DNA of 64,000 bases from Acanthaster planci (Eukaryota > Echinodermata > Asteroidea > Valvatida > Acanthasteridae): positions 10,990,591-11,054,590 of the forward strand of contig NW_019091362.1 of NCBI RefSeq assembly GCF_001949145.1, read 5' to 3'. The notes below the pieces were generated by a model. It searched no databases. It saw only the letters and a program-made list of their open reading frames with translations, and was not told the DNA's origin. Below are positions 42,801 to 54,800 of this stretch, one piece after another (the first letter of the stretch is position 1; each line of letters starts with the position of its first letter). Position numbers and translations under genes: made by a program.

Positions 42801-45800
42801 AAAAGACCCCAATGACTCATGTGATACAACAGGGATGATCCTCAGTAAAAAAAATTACCCAGTGTTAAATCTTGTTAAAAAAAAAGCCAACTATAACATT
42901 TCTTTAAAGTTAAAGAACTGACATACATTTGCAAGGACTGAATGATGACTAACAGGAAGAACAATCACTCTCAAGCATACATGTATATTTGAAAGTAATC
43001 TGTGTGGCAATGTATATGTACAATGTATTTCCAACTGACCAGAGTGGCAACAGAGTCTACACTGTCCCAATACAAACAGTTCACAGAAGTGATATTTCAA
43101 TGTCCTCTTTTGAATTAATTTTCATGTTATGCATTTCAGATTCTGGCCAAACGCACTTGCTTGAACAAAACTTTGTGTAGAAAGACAAAAAAAATTGACC
43201 GTCAACAATATGAGAAAATCTGCTCAGAAACAGTTTCCCTACCTCTGGTTTGATTCTGGTTATACTTTCTGTTGAATTTTGCGACTTTTTATTACAAGTT
43301 TCTTTAGGACTCTCAGTGTCCAGATCCAGCTCAAAAGAAGTCCGATATCGATGGGGGGCTGACTCAGCTTTGGAACAGTTGCATAGCTTTTCGGTATCCA
43401 AAACATTGTCTTCATTTGCAGCAATGCTACTGGGAACCACTGGAACATCACCGACTGACCGCCTCGGTGACAAATAAAGATATACAGAGGATTCAACAAG
43501 CTTGGTCGGCAGAGAAGTTCTGTGCATATCAGTGGGTTGCACTGGGCACAAAGTCTTTGGAATGACGGTGGTGTTGACAATATCTTCTTTATCACCTACT
43601 GAGTGTGAACTCAGATATGCTCCGGAGTGTTTATGGAATGGTTGATCAGCTACGGATGAAAAAACTTCTACAGTTGTAACAAATTGGTCCAATGGCTCAG
43701 ACGCTGAGTGAGCAGCTTGATAGGACTCAGAGGTAGCTTCTGATTGGGACACCACAACCTCCTCATGGAGCAGGGCCTGTTCCTCTTGGATCTTTGGTCT
43801 TGCATGGGATCTCGGTGGGGAGACTCCTTCCAGGAGCCTTCCCTGCTCCTGCAGAAGACTCTCGACATGCTCCAAGTACAGCATCTCCTCCTCCAAGTCC
43901 CCTACATCCCCTACACTGTCCACATTGGCCACCATGCTCACTGGGGTATCCGTATCGCTCATAGTGTCCGTGAGAATTGGCTCCTCCAACCTTGCATTGG
44001 GAGACAAGTTGGCCGGAATCTGATTGTCTGTTGTCTCTGAGACCTTGTCTGCATCTGCACAATGGCCGGAGGAATTCTGCTTGGGCACAGCATGCTGGCT
44101 GTCAGTAACACTCGAGTGTCTTGAATGCACCGGAGTTTTCTCCTCATCCAGACAAGGTAGTGTGGGAATCATGATGATCTGGCTTGACTTCCGCTTAAGG
44201 AGCTTTGGACTGGATCTACAACTACAGATCTCTTCTGCAACTCCATTTTCAGCCACTGACACTGATGACGGTGCCTTAGAATCCTCTGGGGAATTAAAAA
44301 CAACAGTAAGATTCTGGTTCTCTGCTTCATCAGTTATGGAATTGGAAACTTCATTAGAATGGCCAAGGATCGCCTCCACAGACTCCATTAAGCTTGGAAC
44401 ATGAATGTCATCCAGAGGGAAGTAGTCAAAATCCACAGATTTCATCTTGGACAAGGTGGGTCTCTTTTTGATTGCATTTCCAGCCTCTTGGTCTTCGATG
44501 AATTTCTTTGCCTCCGTGGCCTGCTTGATGTTCTCCTGCAGTGTGGTCAGGATCTCTACCACCGTTTTGGGGCCTGGGGCAACCTCCTGTTTCTCAGAGG
44601 TAGTGGGATAGGTTCCAGACCGCTGCCGGGGGACAGGAACAGTCTTGATCGGAAGTGGGGGGCCTTCTCCGTCAAATGGTGAGTCCTCCAGACTGGAAAT
44701 GCTTATCCCACTGAAAGTGCTGCCCATCCGATCATAGCTGCTCCTAGACTCCCGAAACGACTTCCGTGAACGTGCAATCCTCTCCGCGCTGGATATAACT
44801 GATGACTGCTCAGACATCGAATTCTTGTCCTCCTCGAAAGATGACTTGGCAGTTTGTCCTGAGATAGCATCTCCAGTTTCCTGAGCACCCTCTTCCCACT
44901 CAAAGCTTTCCAGCACTCCAAAGTCATCAAAGCTGGTCTGGATGAGTTTGTTGCCCATTTCCGGCCCACTGCCATTCCTTTCCTTGTTGTCTTGCTGAGG
45001 AGAACCACTGCAATCGTCAATTCGGGTTGAAGTGGGGGTAATTGTTGAGTCCATGACTTCATCGGCAAAGCCACTACTGTCAGACTGAGCACTGTCAGTG
45101 CGAACAAGAGGCTCTACAAACAAAACGAACAAAAAAATACATGTATGTGCATAATAAACAGCTTCATTTACCATTTTGAAAGATCTGCCCTCAACTAATC
45201 ACTGGCTGAGCTGGTGATAAATCAGTTCACAGTTCTGTGTTCAAATCAACTAAGGTGTGCCAGAGTTTTCACAGGCTACTCCAAATCATCACAAACGCTG
45301 CATGGCTTAAGTTACTCTGTTCCCGGTAGAGTAGAATTTCACTAAAGAGCAAATCTATTTGGCTTGACTGATGAAACCTGTACATTACTGTTAAAGGGAA
45401 AGTGTCTTGATACAGGAGAATCATACCTGCATGTGTATCTTGCTTATCTACACATCCACCGTACATGTACCACCACTTTTGCAATTTGTAGATTTGATAA
45501 ATAGATCTATTGTCTGGTATTTGATAAAAAAAGAAGGGTCGTTTGTGGAAATTTTAGCTGGAGTTCATTTCTCATTTCAGTTTATTTTAGAGACAAACAA
45601 CACTCCACCTGCTGATAAAATACAGCAAAAAAGGAGTGAAGCTTGATTACCAACAAAACAGTAACTCAACACATGCTACCCTGTAGTAGTCTCTGGCAGG
45701 AACACAGATCTTTTTAGAGAAAAGGCTACTTTGTCCATAAATTGGATGACTTTCTCAAGTTGCTTCCTCATGCCAGTACATTCTAACAGTTTTGGTATTA

Positions 45801-48800
45801 TGACTTTTACAACTTACCCATACTATTGCCTAGTATTACCATCTGTACACATTTACAATTGGTTGTCTCAGTCCTGTTCAAGTACATGTTAAATGTAGAC
45901 CAGTAGTGTTTCTTAGACTTTAACCTCTTCCAAGGGGTGAGACTTCCACTGAATTGTGTTTTATGGCTTATGCATAACCAAAGAGAGCTCCTAATCTAGG
46001 AGAAAAATTAAGCATCTTACAAGAGCTAAAGCTTATCAAGGTACTTCAGCCTTACATGTACCCAAATACTCCTGCATGGTATACATGTATGTATAAAAAC
46101 AACTTTCAGTTTTATGAGAAATTCCAGACAAAAGACTGTACTTTCTCCACATCTCGACAAAGATAAATAGTCTTGTCTCTTCTCCCACCAATAAATGCCA
46201 AATGAATATTTTTACCAAAGCAACGTCTGGCCAACGTAGACCCCTGGCTTTGCACCACAAAGTATAGTGCACAGACACGATTCATGGATCAACCTAATAG
46301 CCAACAGTGCCAAATGAGCCGGGGAGGATAAAGAGCTAACAAATTGATTCGGCATGCTACTAACTGAGGCAGCAAAATGTCGGGGGGGGGGAGGAAAAAA
46401 GGGAAGGCAGGGTTTGGAATCATGGCCAGATCACGTACATGTACACTGGTTGTCCAGCACACCGCGTCGTGATTTAATCATCTTTGTGATGGATGGTTGG
46501 AAACTGTTGGGCAGGCGAAACAAGAAATAAGGAGCTCTTGTCTCTCTCAGGACAGCTCCCTTGCTGTGCAGCCATACAAATTAAATGTCAGCATATCCCA
46601 CAGTGATACCTAAGACATGTTCTTCATCCACCTGCATTTTTTGTTGCTTGCCGGCCGAAAACAACTCTTGCTCCCCACAAATTCCCCCCCCCCTTCCCTT
46701 TTCCAAGTCAGTACCTGCGGGCATATTTCACACTCAGATGATTTACAACAATTTCTTTTTACCTCTTTTCTCTGCCTCCTTTTGTGCATGCTTTTTCAGA
46801 CATTCAGGAAATACAGGTACAAAGCCACAATGTTGTTAACTTAATTCAGGTGAGAGTGAAATAGCAACGACTACGCTGACACTTCAGAATGGATGCATAA
46901 AGAATATACAAAATTGGTCACACGCTCACATTTCTCATAAATGAGATACATGTGCATGTACCAGTACAGTGTATTTGATAAATTGAGATACGTACATGTA
47001 TATGCTTGCATGACAGTATAACTTACAAATGCAATAATACCTACAATGTATACAATGCAACATACGACAACCAGTGAGATTTGGTGATATTTCTTGAATA
47101 TATATGATAATGGAGGTTAGCAACATTTCTATGAAACAAAATGCAATCAGTTCACTTTAAGGTGAAACTACATGTACCTTGAATTGAAAGAACATTGTTA
47201 ATTACATGTCCAATTTTTCACTTGATGACAAAACATTCACATATCCAATATTCTACACTCTATATGTACTGACAAACCTTTCATTTAAGATGTCAAATTT
47301 TGGTTTGTGAAATATGTTTTATTTTAAAAGTATACGTCCTTAGCCATGATAATACATGTACATGAACTGTGAATCTTGACGCTAAGCACACTTCTGTGTG
47401 TGCAAATACAGTAAGTGTGTACATCTCCATACACATGTACATGCACATGAATGTAAATGTACACTGTACGTGTATTTTGCAAACTCTGCAAATAAATTAT
47501 TTCCAAGGCATAAAAAATATTCAGGAAGGGTTTGTAAGCTCAAGCAAAGCCTGTAAAATGGTAGGTCAAAGGGCATACTGCATCGTTCTCAAACTCTGCC
47601 TCAAAACTCTGCAAGTTTATTGTCCTACTCCAAGTTGGTCAGAAATCATTTTGGCACAATCATTACTGAGAGCAGAACCATTAAAATCAACTGTTTCTCC
47701 AAAGAATTTCTAAATCCATTTATTCTTAAACTCTCCAAAGTGGAAACTAGCCACATAAAATGGTCATTTTATACTCATCTACTCCTAAACGAGTTCATTT
47801 GTCTTGCATCTGCCATCCCTTAAACTCACTGGTGCCACGCAAATTGACAAATTAGATTTCAGTTCAAAAGCACCGACCAGTTTGTCAAGCAAGCAGACAA
47901 CAGCTGCGCACCAGAGTTAAATCACCGAATTCTGAGTGTTCATTTCAATCGGGCAATCTTTAAAAAAAAGGCACTCCAGGATGTTCTTCCACAAAGACAG
48001 TCTTCACTTCAGATTCTGATGCCAGGTTAGAGTGGTATTTTCCCTTGTTCAGCAATAATTAATTAATTCCCTTCCCACATGATGCACTGGATGAAAGCAG
48101 AGACAGTTCAAAATGTACACGAGTGGTGTCTCTTGAAGGGTGAATCTGTTTGCCCGAAGTGTGCAAGTACATGTACATGTATGTACCAAATGTACACATG
48201 CACAATACCTTATGCACACATGTACAGACATGTACAGGTGTGTACATGTATATACACTGTACATAATGGGCATACCCAGAAAGCAATTGCGGTTTAATCT
48301 GAAGACTTGCCTGTCAGATTCTGAAGCACAACTACATGTACATGTACAAACACTGTTCCGGGGGGGGGTTGATGAATGGGAGGGAAAAGAGCAATTTGGG
48401 GTGGACATACACATGATGGCGGCCCCGTGGAGGGTGTTTTGTCTAGCAAAGCGAATGCTTTGCAGCAACTGTGTATACGGAATTAAACTTCCTCACTCGA
48501 CTTCCAATTATTCCGAATCTGGATAGAGAAGAAAATACATAGAATTAGGCTAATTCCAGAAAGGGGTCAAGTTTTTGTGTCCCTGTCACATCTGACATAT
48601 GATTTTGTAAGTTCATAACACATTTATAATTTCCAAGAGTGATGAATTAATGCAAATTACATGTACCTGCCAAACAAATAGTAAGTGTTTGAAATCAATT
48701 CTGGTGATATTTCCTTGTCAAATAACAAAGGTCGGATGTAACAGGGACACAAAAATGTCACGCTTTTGGACCCCTAATTCTGGAATTACCCATTAATCTT

Positions 48801-51800
48801 GGTACCATACAACAGTGGAGGGTGGGTAGGGCTGAGTCAATTCGAATAATTTACCATTCGAATATTCCACCTTCAATTTGACCGAATATTCAGTCGCCCC
48901 GACCAGCAGACTGTTGATGATCAAACCATGTACAAAATCAGTTGCAGCACACACAATTGTACATTATGATCGATAGAATAACTTTTCACATCTAGGACTA
49001 TCTCCATGATTTAGCATGATTGACGAGATAAACAAGACTCCTTGCCCTGTTGAAAACTTCTATTCTTTAAAATTTTTTAATGAATAATTTACTTTTTGAT
49101 TTAAATCTTTGTAACATTTCTGACCTTTTAGCTGTTTCGGCAAGCCAGCTGAAACAGCTATTGCTTTTCTAATTAATTTTTTTTTTCCTTTTTTTTCCAG
49201 CCCGAATCCTTCCACCAGTCGACTTTGGCAGTTTACTAAATCTGATCCACTTTAAACTTGGCAGACATTTTTAAACTTGACAGACCTTTAAGCAATTATC
49301 CAAGAAGACATTTGGGATGATGACGTTATCACGTGATTTCTTTTTGAATTTTGAATATTTAATTTTTCCCATTGACTTTGTACAAGTTTTCAAGCCACTA
49401 GTTTGAAACCTTCACAATGTTTGATGGCTGTCAAAGTGATAGCCAACAAAGACCCTCATGCAAGAATTATTCTGAAAGAATGATGACGTCATCATGTGAT
49501 TTTACTACTGATTTTTCAATATTTATTTCAGCCTATTGTCTTTGTACACGTTTTCAAGGCACTATTTTGAAACCTTCGCAAAGTTTGATCACTATCAAAG
49601 TGACAGCCAAAAAAGACCCTGGTATAAGAATTATTGTAAATAACTGATGTCATGATGATGTCATCATGTGATTTGCTATTGATTTTTCAATATTTTTCAA
49701 TGTTTGATCATCATCAAAGTTACAGACAACAAAGACCCTGAGGCAAGATTTATTGAAAATGAATGACGTCATCACCTTATTTTATATTGATTTTTGAATA
49801 TTGTATTTTTCCCAATTGGTTTTGTACACGTTTTTCTACTTGACACTAGTGAACGAGTAATCATTTACTTCGGCTCAAGATTACTATAAGAAGGAAAAAG
49901 AAATCGGGTACTTTACGATGTGTTATTTGNNNNNCCATTGACATTGTACACGTTATCAAGCCACTATTTTGAAACCTTAGCGATGTTTGATTGCTATCAA
50001 AGTGATAGCCAACAAACACCCTGATACAACAATTACTGTAAATAAAAGACGTCATTACAGACAACAAAGATCCTCATGAAAGTGTTTTCATAAATTTAGG
50101 ACGTCATGATGACGTCATCACCTACTTTTAAATTGATTTTTGGATATTTAATCTTCCCCCATAGGTTTTGTACACGTTTTTCAACAGCCTGTCTTTGGCA
50201 CTTTGGTCATTCTGAATTATTTTCTTCAATGTACACTTGAAGTCCCTGTTAAAAAGAAGCTCCCAAAGAAAATTCATCAAAATGACATTATCAGGGGTCG
50301 TGTAACATGAGATTAAAGTTGCAGTTTTCTCCATAGGTTTTGTACACGTTTTTTTCCTACGCAATATTATTGATCTTAATGCGGGTAGTCCTGAACATCG
50401 GCTGAGAATTACTATGAGAACGAAAGAAAAATCCGGTTTTTTCGTCTTTGTTCGATTACAAATATACCCAAGAGTCCAAATATTGAATGATATTGCAGAT
50501 TTTTTTTTCAGTATAAACGCAAATCACGTAACATGACTTTAAAGCTTCAGTTTTCTCCATATATTTTGTGCATGTTTCTATGAAGTCGAAGACTGGTAAA
50601 CTCTCACATCTTACTATTTTTGCATTGGGAGCATAGGTAGTCCATGAACTTGTGAGGCTGTCAAAATAAAATTGTCATGGTGACGTCATCAGGAGTCACG
50701 TGGCGTGAGATTAAAGTTGCAGTTTGAATTCTAGGTTTTTTACACTTTTTTTTTCACTACGCACTTTTGTTGATTTTACCAGTGCTTTGCCTGGGGATTG
50801 TAGTGAGAATTTCAAACACACTTTCCCTTACAGATGGTTTGATCTGTTTTCCAAAAACATAAAGATAACAAACAAAAAGTTCTTAAACAATGCAGCGGTT
50901 TTTCACAACCACGTTCCTCTAGTTTCATTTGAATCTGCTTGAAACAAGCCTCCATGGTGCAATTTTTCTTATTCAAAAACAAAAAAGTTTCCCTTCCTTT
51001 TCATGAATTTTGCATTCAAATATTCAAATTTGAAAAATAATATCAGAGTATTAGACAATCCATCGAATATTCAGAATTCGAATATTCGGCACAGCCCTAA
51101 GGGTGGGCAAACTGAGGAGGCAAGAGAAGACTTGGAGGAAGGAATTCATCAATGGCATCCATGTATTCCTTCATTCAGAAACAGATGCACATGTCAACAT
51201 TCAAAAACAGAAAAATATATATACATGTACATGTGTATCAGACACGTGGTTTATTCAGAGGGGTTTTGTACAAATGGGCAAACTTTCACAGACAATACAA
51301 GATGAATGGGCAACAAAGGAAGGAGAGATATCGAAAATTGTGATTCACGTTTTATATAAACACAGCCACATACAGGTACAAGGGGTTGGGGTTGATGGGA
51401 ATGGCCATAGATTAAAAAGCTGTGGATATGACAGTGTAAATGAGGATATCCTCAAATGCCAAACTTGCAGACCACATGTATCTAATTTTTCTCCCTTTGC
51501 TTTTGTCTGAAACAAAGTACTATCTGGACCATGGACCATGACCATGTAATACATGTATGTGTAATATTACGACTAATATATCGCACCCACTCAAGTTACA
51601 CATGTCCAATAGTTTCTGGTATCTCCCTCCCGTAAGTGTACTTTGCTGCCAAGAGGCCCTAATGAAAGTTTTAATATATTCTGCACTCAGAATGGAAGTC
51701 GAATACGAGTAGACTTGATTGGTGGCGTGTTGTTAATGGCACTGCGACCCATGCCACAATGCAGGTGTTGCTTTCTCGGCTCTCATGGGCTGATGAACAG

Positions 51801-54800
51801 CAAGAGTAACTTCAGATGGCACTAATGGGAGGTCTGCTAATGAATAGCCCTGGTTTATGTCTCCAAATGAATTAATAGCATCTGATACCAGTATTCATCA
51901 GAGGCTGATGGGCGAAAGGAAAGTCAGTGCCTTTTTTTGAAAAATCTGCATTACTTTTGAACCTCAGATAACAAAGCTGACTACTTCAGCTTACGTGAGT
52001 TAATGACAGACAATGATTGTCATAAAATGATTTTCATCATTGAGCTGGGACTCCAGGTTCAACGCTAGAGGCAACACAAAAATTTGATGCATTGCACCAC
52101 CAAGTGACGTACATGTACCATATGCCTAAATTCTCTGTGCACAAGATCTGTGTACATGTATACATGTATGTCAACTCATATACTGTCGCAGCAAAATGCG
52201 TTACCGGTACGTCACTTCAAGCATGGCACAATTGATACTCAAAGATGTATGCATGTGTTTAATTCAGTCTCAGTGTCTGCATTCATAAATATCAAATTTA
52301 CGGTGAAACTGTTCTTCCCCTAAACCACTGTGAGTTATTGACTCTCTGAGAATATCTTGGTTTACGCAACCAAACTACGGTACCCTCAATGGCAGCTCGT
52401 GCCTTGCCCAAAGGAACAAGCACCATCGCCAATGACATCACAGTTCACATTTATATTCTTGAGAATTCTGTGAGCAGAGCAGGACACAACAAAGGAAACC
52501 AAAGCTTTTATTCTACCACAAAGCTGACCTTCAAGCCTGCAGCAATTTTCTTCCTCTTCTGTGCTTTGAGATTCTTTGAAGGTGTAAAAATCACTTCCAT
52601 TAATCAATATCATAAATACAGACTGGCTTGGCATCAACACTAGATAAGAAAACAGAAATGTCATAATGGCAACCAAAAGAGTAGTAAATGATTTTTTTTT
52701 TCATCTTCGGGGGGAGTACAGGCTTGCTCCTTGACAAAGCAAACCTGACGAATGAGCAGAAGACAGATGCAGTACAATTCTACAACTACATCTCCGGTAG
52801 CAACACAGCAAAAACTTAATAAGCCTTTTATCACAATACCACATACATGTATATGAAAAGTAATGGAGCAAGCTTAATGACAGCCATGAACAAAAAACAA
52901 TTTGTTGAAGTTGTAATAACAGGCTGAAACATATAAGGTACATCATATGGTACAGGCCCTTCTGTAAATCTACATTGTTATATTGTTGTGTTACACTATT
53001 GCTACATGTACCTTGTTCTACATTGTAATATTGAAACAACACCTTGTAGTTAATTATGAAGGTTCATCATGTTACAAATGTGCTTAATAAAGAGGAATTT
53101 CCATCTGCATTTTTGGGGTATACAGGCACAGAGTGCAATATTAGTTTCCAGATAATGCTGCAGGTCCTATGGCATGCATGTTCTTTGAATACCATTCATT
53201 CTATGAATGTGAGAGCATGCAAGTTGTGTTGGGCTGTGCCAACCTTGCCATCTTTGTGTGGGGCTGATATCAAAGCAGGTGTCCACATGATACAGAATGT
53301 GTGAAGCCCTGTGTGAATTAAGCAAGGTCCACACAAGATCCCCCCCCCAAAAAAACAGGTTTAATAGCATTTTGGGGTCCGGGTTATGTGTGGCAAGAGG
53401 ACAGGAACAGTTATGGAATCCATGAACACATATCCAGTTTCAAATAGCATTCGCAGTTCAGGTGAAAAATAGAGGATCTTGTTAAGTTTTCTCAACTACA
53501 CAAGAAGAAAGGAATGCCCAAAAGAATTACATACAATGTAGGCTACATGTACATGCACAGAGTATCATATGTTGACTTGTGCAAAACTCTCTTTTGCTCC
53601 AGTTGCTGACTTTTCTTGCAAGCTCTAACAGTAACTCCCACAGTGGATTAAACTGGCTCAGAATATGGAGAGACAGTCTTAAGCAAGTCTAGACATTAGT
53701 CGCTGCAGCGCTCACAGCCTTAAGCTTTACGAGGCTTGCCAGCTGCCAAGCAACAATTGAGTAAGGGCACAGGATGAGCACCTTCTACGACTGTTTCCCC
53801 AGAAGAAGCCCATTAAAATTGTAATCGAGACCCAGCACGTGAAGTTTGCCGTGCCCTAAGCTAATACTTGGACTCTTTATGAGGTTTCAAGTTTTTCGGC
53901 TCATGTTTGAGGATTGTATCAGTTTGACTGGCGCCCAATAATTGATACTGTCGCATTTCGCCCACGGCCTGTGATTGCACTTCCCAATCTCCCCATGTGA
54001 CTGCATTCTTACTGATGAAGATTCCTGTATGCTGTGCCAGGGTGTCTTTCCTAAATGAAAATTGGCCAAATCAGCCCAACTTATTGGCTTGGTATCAAGA
54101 CCAGTGTAAAATTACAAGAGCTCGGCCCTATATACACTGTATGTACCTTTTTCTACATGTACACATATTTTGCCCAATCCCGCAAACCTACTGGTACATG
54201 TAGGTGTTGATGGATGTGGTTACAGTGCCAAACGCCATCAATAGAAGAAATTTACAATATAGCATGCCCCTGAAAAATCATCTCCCAACAAACTCTATTA
54301 CTGGCTCACATGGTGACATCATAACTACATGTACATGTACGCGACACACGCAGGAAAGCATCCAGGGACTGTGAGACTAATGCAAGTCAGGTCTAATGAA
54401 ATTTTCTCAACAATCTTGGTTTTCCATAAAGTGGCACAATTTGGAAAGATTTGGTTGTGACAGCATGGAGAAGGTACACTCTGTGATGATTTAGTGCTAA
54501 ATGTAAATGTGATTGCTATATAACAGGTTTGCACTATGTCAACCTTTCTTGAATATACAATGCAGCAGACTCTTAAATTGATTTCTGAGTCCTCTAATGA
54601 TGGTTCAGCGATTGCGGTACATGTCTTCCCTCAGTGATTTTTCCAAATACATTTGTACAGAAGCAAGAACTTTATATTAACCCTGGAGATCCACATAGCA
54701 ATTCTGCATGAGCCAAAGACAATTTAATCACTGTGTGTTTGTTCACAACCATTAAATCGTGTGATAACATCAGCTGGTTTTACCAAATGATTTGGTTCAT

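Larger units (their letters stand above)
49118..50925. mobile_element. nested insertion with tandem repeats, Helitron/Helentron-like
   Basis: Relative to the short hAT copy, the sequence breaks after GTAACATT and resumes at TTTCATTTGAATC, so the insert can be placed within a few bases. It begins TCTGACCTTTTAGCTGTTTC, has a perfect 9-bp stem near its left end (AGCTGTTTC 49130-49138 and GAAACAGCT 49151-49159), and ends CCTCTAG. TC...CTAG ends without a target duplication, a subterminal hairpin and a core of tandem units are the plan of non-autonomous Helitron/Helentron elements. Terminal motifs are short, so the class is inference; the insertion itself is directly supported. Confidence 0.5.
48827..51099 (+). 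mobile_element. hAT-type non-autonomous element, 2273 bp, with 8-bp TSD
   Basis: Starts TAGGGCTGAGTCAATTCGAA and ends ATTCGGCACAGCCCTA. The termini are imperfect inverted repeats (TAGGGCTGWGYC). It is flanked on both sides by AGGGTGGG (48819-48826 and 51100-51107), a perfect 8-bp duplication, the hallmark of hAT transposition. Both ends align with the 458-bp copy at 19458-19915, in opposite orientation. The interior of about 1.8 kb is absent from the short copy and is annotated separately. No transposase frame is present, and a 5-base N gap lies inside. Confidence 0.88.

Noticed and set aside
48140-48526. 128-codon open frame with cysteine/histidine/valine repeats
   Set aside because: Composition comes from the TACATG microsatellite; no homology or splice support.
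52386-52676. 96-codon open frame on the - strand
   Set aside because: No splice borders in phase with the ITPRID2-like exons and no recognisable motif.
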